Assembly: GCA_965249205.1 (NCBI GenBank)
Contig: CBDFLL010000005.1
Coordinates: 1,364,001 to 1,428,000, forward strand
Direction: 5' to 3'
Source: JAQBVV01 sp965249205
Lineage (GTDB): Bacteria; Acidobacteriota; Vicinamibacteria; Vicinamibacterales; UBA2999
Length of the DNA: 64,000 nt
The notes below the pieces were generated by a model. The model was not told the DNA's origin, made no database searches, and saw nothing but the letters and a program-made list of their open reading frames with translations. This document shows, piece by piece, positions 9,266 to 17,337 of this stretch. Positions within the stretch are counted from its first letter, which is position 1; every line of letters begins with the position of its first letter. The position numbers and the translations under genes were made by a program.

Positions 9266-10001
9266 AGATGTTGTAGGTCTGTCCGGTGATGGCCGCAGCG
9301 GCTGGCGACGCGACGAACCGCACGAGCTCGGCGACCTCCTCGGGCTCGATGATCCGCTGGATCGGCACGACTCCAAGCGCGCCGTCGCGAAACTCCTCGA
9401 ACGTCTGCCCGGTGGCTGCGGCACCCTGCCGCATGCCCTCCGCAGCCATCTCTGTATTCACCCAACCCGGACACAGTGCGTTGACGGTGATGTTCCGCGG
9501 CGCGAGTTCCAGTGCCAGCGCACGCGTGAAGCCGATGACGGCGTGTTTCGATGCGCAGTAGGCCGTATACCCCGGCACGCCGAAGCGCCCGAGCACGGAC
9601 GAAATATTGACGACGCGGCCACCGTCGCGCATCGTGCCGATCGCTTCGCGCGTGACGAGGTAGGTGCCTGTCACGTTGGTGTCAACGACGCTACGCCAGC
9701 GGGCGATGTCGGATCCAGCGACCGGCTCACCGCCACCAATGCCCGCGTTGTTCACGAGCACGTCAACGTGATCCACAGAGCGCCCCAGCTCGCACATGCC
9801 TGCCGCCACCGACTCCTCGCTGGTCACGTCCATCTCGACGGCGAGCGCCTTGCCGCCCAGACTCTCGAGATCCCTCGCCGTCGAGTCGAGTTCGGCGAGC
9901 GTGCGGCCTGCTACGGCCACGAACGTGTCCGGACCCGCAAGCGCTGTTGCAATCGCCCGACCGATGCCACGGCCTCCGCCGGTCACGAGCGATGCCCGCA
10001 T
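9243..10001 (-). CDS. SDR-family NAD(P)-dependent oxidoreductase
   Basis: 252 residues, classical SDR. It has TGGGRGIG cofactor motif near residue 8, NNAG, catalytic Ser in NISS, YCASK (Tyr/Lys pair), and PGWVNTEM after the active site. It looks like a 3-oxoacyl-reductase or 3-hydroxyacyl-CoA dehydrogenase type enzyme with unknown substrate. ATG10001 overlaps the stop of def (TAATG), so it is coupled to def. The thyX fragment follows directly downstream. Confidence 0.85.
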   Translation of the reverse strand: MRASLVTGGGRGIGRAIATALAGPDTFVAVAGRTLAELDSTARDLESLGGKALAVEMDVTSEESVAAGMCELGRSVDHVDVLVNNAGIGGGEPVAGSDIARWRSVVDTNVTGTYLVTREAIGTMRDGGRVVNISSVLGRFGVPGYTAYCASKHAVIGFTRALALELAPRNITVNALCPGWVNTEMAAEGMRQGAAATGQTFEEFRDGALGVVPIQRIIEPEEVAELVRFVASPAAAAITGQTYNICGGQTMD

Positions 10002-10528
10002 TAGTCGTCGTCCTTTGAATGAAAGCGCGAGTACTCGTCCAGATATGTCAGCGACTCCATCGACGTCATCCGGTCGAAGAACAGCACGCCGTCCAGGTGG
10101 TCGGTCTCGTGCTGTGCCACGCGCGCGGGAAACTTCTCCAGCCGCAGCTCGATCTCCCGTCCGTCGCGGTCGAGCCCCTTGACCGTCACGTCGGTGAATC
10201 GAGCCACCCGGCCGCGAATGTCCGGGATGCTGAGGCAACCCTCCCAACCATCCTCGCGTGTGTTCGCGTTGGCAATGATCTCCGGGTTGGCAAGCACGGT
10301 CGCGGTTGTCTTTGCGTCCGCGTCCTCCTCCAGAAGCGCCACGAACAGCCGCAGACTCATATGCACCTGCGGCGCGGCCAGGCCGACGCCGTTGTACTCG
10401 TGCATCGTCTCGATCATGTCGTCGATGAGCTTCTGCAACAGCGGCTTGCCGAAATCGGCCCTCTTAAGCGGCCGCCCCTGCTCCCTGAGCACGGGATGCC
10501 CCATCTGCGCGACTTTCAGTATCGACAT
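10001..10528 (-). CDS. def: Peptide deformylase
   Basis: 175 residues, the usual length. Removes the N-formyl group from nascent proteins; metal-dependent. All three family motifs are present: GVGLAAPQV (motif 1), EGCLSIP with the metal-binding Cys (motif 2), and QHETDHLDG with the HExxH metal ligands (motif 3). The ATG is preceded by TATAAT with an 8-nt gap and has no Shine-Dalgarno. No methionyl-tRNA formyltransferase gene is adjacent. Confidence 0.96.
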   Translation of the reverse strand: MSILKVAQMGHPVLREQGRPLKRADFGKPLLQKLIDDMIETMHEYNGVGLAAPQVHMSLRLFVALLEEDADAKTTATVLANPEIIANANTREDGWEGCLSIPDIRGRVARFTDVTVKGLDRDGREIELRLEKFPARVAQHETDHLDGVLFFDRMTSMESLTYLDEYSRFHSKDDD

Positions 10529-10536
10529 CGACGAAG

Positions 10537-10542
10537 ATTATA
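10537..10542 (-). promoter_or_regulatory. -10 box (TATAAT) of a probable leaderless def promoter
   Basis: TATAAT ends 8 nt before ATG10528 on the minus strand and there is no ribosome site. The 39-bp def/Nudix intergenic space holds only this AT-rich element; ATTATAAA read on the plus strand may also serve the Nudix gene. Confidence 0.5.
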
Positions 10543-10567
10543 AAGCCCTCGGGCTCAGGACCCCCTT

Positions 10568-11074
10568 ATGCACACGCACGACGCACCGTACCGCTTCTGT
10601 CCCCCGTGCGGAGGACCACTCGAGTCTCGGCTGTTGAAGGACGGCGAGCCGCCGCGGCTCGTCTGTGGAACCTGCGGGTATGTCTTCTATCTCGACCCGA
10701 AGCTCGCGGTAGGAACCGTCATCGTCGACGGCCGTGGACGGATCGTGCTCGTCAGGCGGGCGATCGATCCAGGCTATGGCAAGTGGGTGTTTCCCGGCGG
10801 CTACGTTGACCGCGGCGAAGAGGTGCAGCGCGCCGCCGTGCGCGAGGCGCTGGAGGAGACAGGGCTCGATGTGCGCCTCGATCGGTTGATCAACATCTAT
10901 TCATACACGGGCCGCACGCAGGTGATCATCGTCTACGCAGCAACGTTGCTGGCCGGCACGCTCGCCTGTGATGACGAAGGGCTCGAAGCGAAGTTCTTCG
11001 AGCCGGCCGACATTCCCTGGGACGCGCTGGCATTCCGCAGTACGCACGAAGCGCTGCTGGAGTTTCTGGGCTGA
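10568..11074 (+). CDS. Nudix hydrolase with N-terminal zinc ribbon
   Basis: 168 residues. An N-terminal CPPCGG ... CGTCG zinc ribbon (about 11-40) resembles NudC/ADP-ribose-type enzymes. It is followed by a Nudix box, GGYVDRGEEVQRAAVREALE then ETGLDV, which fits G-x5-E-x7-REUxEExGU. Hydrolyses a nucleoside diphosphate derivative; the substrate cannot be told. Divergent from def across 39 bp. Confidence 0.88.
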   Translation: MHTHDAPYRFCPPCGGPLESRLLKDGEPPRLVCGTCGYVFYLDPKLAVGTVIVDGRGRIVLVRRAIDPGYGKWVFPGGYVDRGEEVQRAAVREALEETGLDVRLDRLINIYSYTGRTQVIIVYAATLLAGTLACDDEGLEAKFFEPADIPWDALAFRSTHEALLEFLG

Positions 11075-11165
11075 CGTCAGCGTTCTGTGGCGCCCCGCTG
11101 CCTCCAACTGACCAGCTTGCCGACTCGTGAAATAATTCCCGGAGCAACCACGCTGGAGGTTAGCC

Positions 11166-11666
11166 ATGGACATCGCTGCTGAACTCTCAGACAGTCGCGC
11201 CGCCCTGGAGGAGCTGCTCGGTACGGCCGACGCCGCTGCAGTCAACTGGACGACACCAAGGGCCCCCAAGAAATGGTCGCCGGCCCAGGTCACCGAGCAC
11301 GTCGCCCGCGTCTTCGATGACGCGGCGAACATGATTGAGGGCAAGCCGCACGGCTTCCCGAAGATGCCCTTCTTCGTCAAACCGATCTTCAGAACCGTGT
11401 TCTTCAACAAGACGGTCAAGTCCGGGACCTTTCCGACCGCAAAGACGTTCAGGCCATTCGACCCAATCGATGGGCCGGAAACGCCGACAGCGGCCAGGGA
11501 CCGAGTAGTGGCGGCACACGAACGGTACGTGGCTGCCTGCTCGTCCCGTGCCGAGAGGGACGGGACGGTCACCAGCAGCGTCTTCGGCGCCGTGTCTGTG
11601 GCCGACTACATGCGCTTCACCACCCTGCACACGCGGCACCATCGAAAGCAGATCCCGACTGCGTAG
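11166..11666 (+). CDS. DinB-like/DUF1569-type protein
   Basis: 166 residues with a strong ribosome site (GGAGG). The sequence has the four-helix DinB-superfamily pattern, with potential metal-ligand His in SPAQVTEHVARVF (near residue 45) and in HTRHHRKQI at the C-terminus. Related proteins bind a divalent metal and some are thiol-dependent transferases; the function here is unknown. The stop TAG lies 1 bp before a CTAG-bounded element. Confidence 0.6.
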   Translation: MDIAAELSDSRAALEELLGTADAAAVNWTTPRAPKKWSPAQVTEHVARVFDDAANMIEGKPHGFPKMPFFVKPIFRTVFFNKTVKSGTFPTAKTFRPFDPIDGPETPTAARDRVVAAHERYVAACSSRAERDGTVTSSVFGAVSVADYMRFTTLHTRHHRKQIPTA

Positions 11667-11667
11667 G

Positions 11668-11833
11668 CTAGCAGCCCGTGGTGAAAGTCCGTCTGCATTC
11701 GACGAGCGACGCATCCTCGCGGCCCGCGTTGCTCCTCCTTTAAATACAGGCGGTATTTTCAGTCGTCGCGCCTTGTCCGCGAGGCGCCTCGCTCGTCTCG
11801 GTGCGACGCCGGACTTTCACCACGGACTGCTAG
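11668..11833. mobile_element. MITE family A, copy 1 (166 bp, CTAG ends)
   Basis: Non-coding element with inverted ends CTAGCAGCCCGTGGTGAAAG and the complement of CTAGCAGTCCGTGGTGAAAG. The right CTAG (11830-11833) contains the TAG stop of the minus-strand gene at 11830-12177. A second copy lies at 43146-43350. No ORF for a transposase, so mobilisation in trans is likely. Confidence 0.8.
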
Positions 11834-12177
11834 GTGCTGGATGCCGCTTGTCCCGGCGCATCCTGTTCGACATGCCCGCAGCGGCCGCGCATCCCCTGCA
11901 TGAACTGATCGCGCTGTTCCGGTGACATCTGCTCGAAGCGCTCGCGCATGCGGCGCCGCCAGTGCATACGGCGCCCGATCCCGCCATAAAACCCGCCCAG
12001 CAGGATGCGGCTCAGTACGAGAAGCGCGAACGCCTTCCCCAGCGTGAGCGCCGGCAGTCCGAATGTGGCCGGCATCACCCAGTTCCAGAGCCCCATCACG
12101 ACGGCGCTTCCGACGGCAACCGCCAGGGCTGCGAATGCCACGAACTTCACGCCGCGAGCCAACCAATACCTCCTCAT
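11830..12177 (-). CDS. Small membrane protein co-transcribed with a sigma factor
   Basis: 115 residues. Two hydrophobic segments (about 10-32 FVAFAALAVAVGSAVVMGLW and 38-62) are followed by a charged C-terminal tail (RRRMRERFEQMSPEQRDQF) and a GRCGH motif. The tail resembles Spy/CpxP-like 'MSPEQR' helices often found beside ECF sigma factors. It starts 11 bp after the sigma gene. It could act as a regulator or target of that sigma factor; no domain is recognised with confidence. Its TAG stop lies within the CTAG end of MITE A1. Confidence 0.65.
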   Translation of the reverse strand: MRRYWLARGVKFVAFAALAVAVGSAVVMGLWNWVMPATFGLPALTLGKAFALLVLSRILLGGFYGGIGRRMHWRRRMRERFEQMSPEQRDQFMQGMRGRCGHVEQDAPGQAASST

Positions 12178-12188
12178 ATCCGTTCTCC

Positions 12189-12761
12189 TTAGGTCTGCTG
12201 AAACATCGTATGAATGGCCTGAAGGCGACGCCGGAGCCGGCGCGCCGCGTAGTGCTTTCGCGAGAGCAGCGTGTTCACGCCAAGCCCGGTCTCGGCCGCC
12301 AGTTCCTTGAAGCTCCGACCCTCCAGTTCGTGCGCCACGAAGACGAACCGCTGCTCAGCCGGGAGTTCCTCGATGGCCGCGTCCAGTTCGTCGACCAGGA
12401 CCTGTCGCGCGTAGGCCGCTTCTGGCCCCCCGTCGTGCGCCGGGAGGACGTCCTCGAACAGGAGTGGCGCGCCCTCATCGGTGCCCACTGGTTCGCTGGT
12501 TGACACGGTCTGACGCTGTTTGCGAAACCGATCGATGATGCGGTGCCGTGCGACGCTGAAGAGCCAGGCGCCAACCTGCTCGATCGGCTGCAACATCCGC
12601 GTCGACTCCACCAGCTCCGAGAACACCTCCTGCAGGATGTCTTCGGCGTCGGCGACATCGGCGACGCGCCGACGGACAAATCGCCTGAGTCGTCCGGACT
12701 CGCGCGCTACGACCTCCGCGATGTGCCGGTCCTGTTCGAGGGCTGTGGCGTGACTGACCAG
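12189..12761 (-). CDS. ECF/sigma-70 family RNA polymerase sigma factor, probable CTG start
   Basis: Region 2 is visible as RRFVRRRVADVADAEDILQE and VARHRIIDRFRKQ, and region 4 as IEELPAEQRFVFVAHELEG with the helix-turn-helix SFKELAAETGLGVNTL. In-frame coding similarity extends upstream of GTG12626. The frame is closed by a TAG just upstream, and no ATG, GTG or TTG occurs before the sigma-2 region. CTG12761 is correctly spaced from TAGGAG, so I infer a CTG start (190 residues). The 115-residue membrane protein follows in the same operon. Confidence 0.78.
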   Translation of the reverse strand: MVSHATALEQDRHIAEVVARESGRLRRFVRRRVADVADAEDILQEVFSELVESTRMLQPIEQVGAWLFSVARHRIIDRFRKQRQTVSTSEPVGTDEGAPLLFEDVLPAHDGGPEAAYARQVLVDELDAAIEELPAEQRFVFVAHELEGRSFKELAAETGLGVNTLLSRKHYAARRLRRRLQAIHTMFQQT

Positions 12762-12770
12762 ATGTGGCTC

Positions 12771-12782
12771 CTACCTAGGTAG
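12771..12782. promoter_or_regulatory. Perfect 12-bp palindrome CTACCTAGGTAG at the sigma-gene ribosome site
   Basis: The palindrome ends inside the TAGGAG ribosome site of the sigma gene and sits in the 163-bp divergent spacer between two sigma factor genes. It could be an operator or an RNA hairpin masking the ribosome site. It could also be an empty CTAG-type target. No second copy was noticed. Confidence 0.3.
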
Positions 12783-12924
12783 ACGTGCGAGCGGCTGAAA
12801 TATTGTCATGGGCCTGTTTTCGATCAGTAATACGGCGCTCGCCGCCCGTTGGTTTCGCGAAGATCCTGGCTGGAGCCCATGAAAGACGGTGTAATGTCGA
12901 AGCAGGTCCTGCGTTTATCGAGAT

Positions 12925-13557
12925 ATGGCGTCCACAACTCCTGCGCCCGACGTCGCCGCCGTCCTGGCCGAGAACCATCGGCGCTTCTTGACCTTCCTGG
13001 CACGGCGCGTGCCCACGCGAGAGATCGCGGAAGACATTCTCCAGGGGGCCTTTGTTCGAGGCCTGACCAGGGCGCCTGCGCTCGCCACAACCGACTCCGT
13101 CATGGCCTGGTTCTACCGAGTGCTTCGCAACGCCATCGTCGACCACTACCGCCGAGCAGGGGCGGAGTCACGCGCGATGGAACGCTACGCCGCCGAGATC
13201 GACGACGCGGTCGCGCCGCTGGACACGGAGCTTCTTGACGTCCTGTGCGGATGCGTCCGATCGCTGGTGACGACGTTGAAGCCGGAGTACGCCACGGCCA
13301 TCACGCGCGTGGAGCTTGATGGGGCGACGCTGGCAGAGTTCGCGAGGGAAGCGGACATCTCGTCGAACAACGCTGGCGTGCGCCTGCACAGAGCACGGCG
13401 AACCCTCAGGGCGCGGGTGAGCGAAGTGTGTTCGACCTGCGCCGTGGATGGTTGCGACCCGCGCACGTGCGGCCCCAGGGATGTCGAACCTAGCCGGTGC
13501 GATCCACCTCCGACGCGCGACCTGCTGTGTAAGGTTCCGGCCTCCTCGGCGTCTTAG
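12925..13557 (+). CDS. ECF sigma factor with Cys-rich C-terminal tail
   Basis: 210 residues. Sigma region 2 covers about 15-85 (RFLTFLARRVPTREIAEDIL, then WFYRVLRNAIVDHYRR). Region 4 covers about 105-165 (LKPEYATAITRVELDGATLA ... NNAGVRLHRARRTLR). After region 4 a tail carries CSTC, GC and TC motifs (CSTCAVDGCDPRTCGPRD), reminiscent of the CxxC...HGCxxC tails of metal- or redox-responsive ECF factors. The next gene, 19 bp on, is a 26-residue Cys-rich peptide. No anti-sigma gene is adjacent, so the tail may be the sensor. Confidence 0.85.
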   Translation: MASTTPAPDVAAVLAENHRRFLTFLARRVPTREIAEDILQGAFVRGLTRAPALATTDSVMAWFYRVLRNAIVDHYRRAGAESRAMERYAAEIDDAVAPLDTELLDVLCGCVRSLVTTLKPEYATAITRVELDGATLAEFAREADISSNNAGVRLHRARRTLRARVSEVCSTCAVDGCDPRTCGPRDVEPSRCDPPPTRDLLCKVPASSAS

Positions 13558-13576
13558 AGGGTGAAAGGAGCCTGAC

Positions 13577-13657
13577 ATGATCGAACACATCGAGGTCGCT
13601 GAGAGCGCGTGTTGCCCCGGCCGCTGTGACTGCGAGGGAGGCGGCGACTGCTGCTAA
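13577..13657 (+). CDS. 26-residue Cys-rich peptide
   Basis: MIEHIEVAES is followed by ACCPGRCDCEGGGDCC and TAA: six cysteines in the last 16 residues. A strong AAGGAG site lies 7 nt before the ATG, and the gene follows the Cys-tailed sigma factor by 19 bp. The composition suggests metal binding, metallothionein-like. It is too short for standard gene finders. Its real expression is inferred from the ribosome site and the context. Confidence 0.6.
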   Translation: MIEHIEVAESACCPGRCDCEGGGDCC

Positions 13658-13698
13658 AGCAACTTTCATAACGGGCCTATCTGAAAGTTGCCTTTAGC
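13653..13698. terminator. Inverted repeat after the Cys-rich peptide (terminator or mini-element)
   Basis: GCTAAAGCAACTTTCA pairs with TGAAAGTTGCCTTTAGC with one bulge, leaving a 13-nt loop. It begins at the TAA stop. No U-tract follows, so it is not a textbook intrinsic terminator. The ends read CTAA and TTAG (YTAR), so it may be a small relict element like the others in this window. A further inverted pair, AGAAAACT at 13751 and AGTTTTCT at 13789, lies beyond. Confidence 0.4.
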
Positions 13699-13829
13699 GT
13701 GACGCGTGCGCGGGCTCGGACAGGTCTGTCCGGTCCGGGTCCCGCGCGCCAGAAAACTTGACCGCCGGATTTCCAGCCAACTGAGTCGAGTTTTCTCGCC
13801 CCGTGGCGCGGGGCAAGAAGATACTGCCA

Positions 13830-13879
13830 CTAGCGAGGCGGAGCCAAATGCCCGGGGATCTGAGGCGCAGCTTCGCTAG
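13830..13879. mobile_element. MITE family D, 50-bp CTAG-bounded inverted repeat
   Basis: CTAGCGAGGCGGAGCC at the left faces the complement of CTAGCGAAGCTGCGCC at the right, about 13 of 16 matching. The right CTAG (13876-13879) contains the TAG stop codon of the minus-strand peptidase gene. Small enough to be only a hairpin, but its ends match the pattern of the larger elements here. Confidence 0.45.
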
Positions 13880-14991
13880 TTCGCCATCTTCCCCTGACAG
13901 CATTTCTTGAACTTGCGACCGCTCCCACACGGACACGGTGAGTTGCGCCCGAACTTCGGACGCTTCCGCGTCAACTCCCGCCGCAGCGCCACCGCGCGTG
14001 TGCGCAGGTCCTGGTTGAATACCTGTTCGAGCGCCTCGTAGAGCGCCGGGTGCTTGCGCAGCATCACGCCGGGGCGCTCGAAGAAGTACTCCGACGTCAC
14101 GGCAAAGAACTCCGCCTCGTTGGTCAACGCGTAGCGGTTGATGTCTGAATCACCTGCCTCGATCTCATCCATCTTCCGACGCACGAGGTCAATCCAGGGC
14201 CCAACGGCCTGGCGGTCGAGTCCCACGCCCGGCACCCCGTCGATGACGCCATCGGTCTTGTCGACCAGGTGCGCGAACTCATGGATGCCGACGTTTCGCT
14301 TGTCGGCGGCGTTGCGGAAACCACTGATGAGGTCCGGTTTCGACAGGATCATCAGGCGATTCAGGCTACCGGTCCCGACCATCCCGAGGATGTTCTGACC
14401 GTGTTTGTCACCAAACTGAAAGTCGCCGTCGAACCGGCTCGGGTAGACCAGCACCTCTCCGATCTCGTTCCACTCCCAATCGAGGAATCCGAAGATCGGG
14501 ATGATGGCACTGGCGGCCACGAGCACGCGTGTGGTCTCGTCAACCTCCACCCTGATACCGCTGATCCGCTTCTCGCCAAGAAACACCTGAACCTGGCGGC
14601 GGAACCGCTGCTGCTCCGCCGGCTCAAGAACGCGAAAGAACACCACGTCCCGTTGCAGTACCGCTTCCCATTCCGGCGGGAACGGCTGGCGCAGGATCGC
14701 TCGCCGACGGCGAACCATCCTGGTCTGCCAGACGTAGACGCCGACCGCCGGGACCAGCGCTAGCACCAGCGCGGCCCCCGTCGGCTGTCCCGAGCGGATC
14801 AACGCCACCGCGACGAGCCCCGACACAGCCGACGTCAGGGCGGCGCAGACCAGCGCCCACTGGCGGGTGCTCCGCTCCCAGGCAGAAAACAGACCGGTCG
14901 TACGCACCGGGTCTTCTGCATCGCCCGTATCGACAGATGCCGCCGCTCGAGTGACGTCCCTACGAGTCATCGGCGACCATGCCTCATACAC
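13876..14991 (-). CDS. MtfA-type zinc peptidase with C-terminal SEC-C motif
   Basis: 371 residues. Two N-terminal hydrophobic segments (about 45-65 and 70-90) anchor it in the membrane. The central domain matches the MtfA/DgsA anti-repressor peptidase family with the zinc motif HEFAH (about residue 240) and a downstream Glu (AEFFAVTSEYFFE). The last 22 residues form a SEC-C zinc motif, CPCGSGRKFKKCC. MtfA in enterics binds the repressor Mlc; a SEC-C fusion is common in other phyla. ATG14970 is an alternative start. The TAG stop lies in the end of MITE D. Confidence 0.85.
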   Translation of the reverse strand: MYEAWSPMTRRDVTRAAASVDTGDAEDPVRTTGLFSAWERSTRQWALVCAALTSAVSGLVAVALIRSGQPTGAALVLALVPAVGVYVWQTRMVRRRRAILRQPFPPEWEAVLQRDVVFFRVLEPAEQQRFRRQVQVFLGEKRISGIRVEVDETTRVLVAASAIIPIFGFLDWEWNEIGEVLVYPSRFDGDFQFGDKHGQNILGMVGTGSLNRLMILSKPDLISGFRNAADKRNVGIHEFAHLVDKTDGVIDGVPGVGLDRQAVGPWIDLVRRKMDEIEAGDSDINRYALTNEAEFFAVTSEYFFERPGVMLRKHPALYEALEQVFNQDLRTRAVALRRELTRKRPKFGRNSPCPCGSGRKFKKCCQGKMAN

Positions 14992-15138
14992 GTTTTCCGG
15001 CTGGGATTCTGGCTAAGTACACGCATACGCCAACAGCCTACCCTGACCGATGCGCGCACGACCTGCGGACGGGTCTGATTCCGTGCCTTGACTTCGCCGG
15101 TTTGTGTGGGCTCTCATCAGGAATCAAGGAGCCCATAC

Positions 15139-16314
15139 ATGCGTGATGTCGTCATCGTCGGTGCCGCAAGGACACCGATCGGAAGCTTTCTCGGATCTCT
15201 GTCAATGGTAGCTGCCACTGAACTCGGCGCGGTCGCAATCCGCGCCGCCCTCGAGCGCGCAGCAGTAGCACCGGGGGATGTCGACGAAGTCTTCATGGGG
15301 TGTGTGTTGCCTGCCGGACTCGGTCAGGCGCCGGCGCGTCAGGCGGCACTTGGTGCCGGGCTGCCGCAGTCGACACCGTGCACAACCGCGAACAAGATGT
15401 GCGGCTCGGGGCTCAAGACCGTGGTGATGGCGATCCAGGCGATTCAGGCTGGCGATGTCGACATCGCCGTGGCCGGTGGCCTGGAGTCGATGTCCAATGC
15501 GCCGCATCTCGTGCGCGGCGCGCGAACGGGCGTGAAGATGGGAAATCTCGACACGCTCGACTCGGTGATTCACGACGGCCTGTGGGATGTCTACACCGAT
15601 CAGCACATGGGCAACTGCGCGGAGCTGTGCGCCAGAGAGCGCAACATCACCCGCAAGGCCCAGGACGCGTTTGCGATCGAGAGCTATGCCCGCGCGCAAG
15701 CTGCCCAGAAGGACGGCCTCTTCACGCCAGAAATCTCGCCGGTCACCGTCAAGTCACGCAGAGGCGACGTAGTCGTGGACACCGATGAGGAACCGGCGCG
15801 AGGCAAGCCCGAGGGGATTCCATCGCTGCGCACGGCGTTTGCCAAACCCGGTACCGTGACCGCCGGAAACGCCTCGTCGCTCAGCGATGGCGCCGCGGCG
15901 CTGGTGCTGATGTCAGCCGACGAGGCTCGGAAGCGCAACGCCACGGTCCTGGCACGGATCGTCGCCCACGGCGTGCACGCACAGGCCCCCGAGTGGTTCA
16001 CGACCGCGCCGGCACCAGCGATCGAGAACGCCTGCAAGAAAGCCGGCTGGAACCCCTCCGATGTTGATTTATGGGAGATCAACGAGGCGTTCGCGGTGGT
16101 GTCGATCGCCAACAACGACCTGCTCGGGCTCGACCCGAAGACGGTCAACGTCAACGGCGGCGCCGTTGCCCTAGGCCATCCGATCGGCGCTTCGGGGGCT
16201 CGGGTTCTGGTGACGTTGTTGTTCGCTATGGCGCGCAGAGGCGACAAGCGCGGCGGCGCGGCGCTGTGCATCGGCGGTGGCGAGGGCATTGCCCTATTGG
16301 TAGCGCGCGACTGA
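15139..16314 (+). CDS. Acetyl-CoA C-acyltransferase (thiolase)
   Basis: 391 residues, the normal thiolase length, from ATG15139 with an AAGGAG site. The catalytic Cys is in NKMCGSGLK (about residue 88). NEAFAVV, GGAVALGHPIGASGAR (catalytic His) and a C-terminal CIGGGEGIAL (second Cys) are all intact. Condenses or cleaves acyl-CoA in beta-oxidation or related degradation. It heads a plus-strand series with a dehalogenase and a CoA ligase. Confidence 0.95.
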   Translation: MRDVVIVGAARTPIGSFLGSLSMVAATELGAVAIRAALERAAVAPGDVDEVFMGCVLPAGLGQAPARQAALGAGLPQSTPCTTANKMCGSGLKTVVMAIQAIQAGDVDIAVAGGLESMSNAPHLVRGARTGVKMGNLDTLDSVIHDGLWDVYTDQHMGNCAELCARERNITRKAQDAFAIESYARAQAAQKDGLFTPEISPVTVKSRRGDVVVDTDEEPARGKPEGIPSLRTAFAKPGTVTAGNASSLSDGAAALVLMSADEARKRNATVLARIVAHGVHAQAPEWFTTAPAPAIENACKKAGWNPSDVDLWEINEAFAVVSIANNDLLGLDPKTVNVNGGAVALGHPIGASGARVLVTLLFAMARRGDKRGGAALCIGGGEGIALLVARD

Positions 16315-16399
16315 GACGTGCAGACGCTCTGGCCTGCCTGCGTCAGTTTCCAGCCGCCGGATCGGCGTGTTCCTGAAGGAAGGCGAAGGTTCGGATCGG

Positions 16400-16405
16400 T
16401 ATAAT
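16400..16405 (+). promoter_or_regulatory. -10 box (TATAAT) before the dehalogenase gene
   Basis: A consensus TATAAT lies 12 nt before GTG16418, giving a very short or absent 5' leader. The -35 region is poor. It supports the GTG16418 start over the upstream in-frame ATG16367. Confidence 0.4.
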
Positions 16406-16417
16406 GCGGGCGGTGCC

Positions 16418-17311
16418 GTGACCGCAGACGAACGCTATTCCAAGAAACGGGCAACCGTCCTCGGTCGCACCATGTGCTATGTGGAGGAGGGCACTGGCGA
16501 TCCGATTGTCTTCCTGCACGGCAATCCAACGTCGTCGTACCTCTGGCGCAATGTGATACCCCACGTGGCCCATCTCGGCCGGTGTATCGCGCCTGACCTG
16601 ATCGGTATGGGAGACTCGGACAAGCTTCCGGCCAGCGGTCCGGCGTCCTACCGCTTTGTCGAACATCGGCAGTACCTCGACGCCCTACTCGCGCACCTCG
16701 GAGTCGTGCGCAACGCGGTTTTCGTCATCCACGACTGGGGCTCGGCACTGGGATTCGACTGGGCCAACCGGCACCGGGATGCGGTACAGGGGCTCGCCTA
16801 TATAGAAGGGCTCGTGCGTCCGATCACCTGGGACGAGTGGCCGGAGGCCTCCCGTCGGGCATTTCGCGCGTTTCGCTCGCCGGCCGGCGAAGACATGATC
16901 CTGGGAAAGAATCTGTTCATCGAGCGTGTGCTGCCAGGATCGATCCTGCGGTCGCTCACAGAAGACGAGATGAATGTGTACCGGCGTCCGTATCTCAACC
17001 CAGGGGAAGATCGCCGACCGACGCTCACGTGGCCGCGGCAGATTCCCATCGAGGATGAGCCGGCAGATGTCGTCGAAATCGCAACGTCCTACGCTGCGTG
17101 GCTCGAAACGTCGGATGTGCCAAAACTGTTCATCAACGCCGAGCCAGGCGCGATCCTGACGGGCACCCAGCGCGAGTTTTGCCGGACCTGGCCGAACCAG
17201 GAGGAGGTCACGGTCGCCGGCAGCCACTTCGTTCAGGAAGATTCGCCCGAGGATATCGGCACGGCGGTGGCAAGTTTTGTTCAGCGGTTACGCGGTGTCG
17301 GTAACCACTGA
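16418..17311 (+). CDS. Haloalkane dehalogenase (HLD-II-like)
   Basis: Alpha/beta hydrolase of 297 residues from GTG16418, the length of LinB/DhaA. The full HLD-II signature is present: halide-binding Asn in HGNPTSSYLWRN (N36), nucleophile and Trp in HDWGSALG (D106, W107), catalytic acid in YIEGLV (E130), and catalytic His in GSHFVQEDSPE near the C-terminus. Hydrolyses carbon-halogen bonds of haloalkanes to alcohol and halide. The natural substrate is unknown. The neighbouring CoA ligase starts 26 bp downstream and may take up the products. Confidence 0.88.
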   Translation: MTADERYSKKRATVLGRTMCYVEEGTGDPIVFLHGNPTSSYLWRNVIPHVAHLGRCIAPDLIGMGDSDKLPASGPASYRFVEHRQYLDALLAHLGVVRNAVFVIHDWGSALGFDWANRHRDAVQGLAYIEGLVRPITWDEWPEASRRAFRAFRSPAGEDMILGKNLFIERVLPGSILRSLTEDEMNVYRRPYLNPGEDRRPTLTWPRQIPIEDEPADVVEIATSYAAWLETSDVPKLFINAEPGAILTGTQREFCRTWPNQEEVTVAGSHFVQEDSPEDIGTAVASFVQRLRGVGNH

Positions 17312-17337
17312 TCGCGTATCGCGTCAGGAGGCTCGCA

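Noticed and set aside
13700..13830. Structured RNA gene in the inverted-repeat-rich gap after the Cys-rich peptide
   Set aside because: Several short dyads occur, but they look like independent small elements or terminators and match no RNA family I know.
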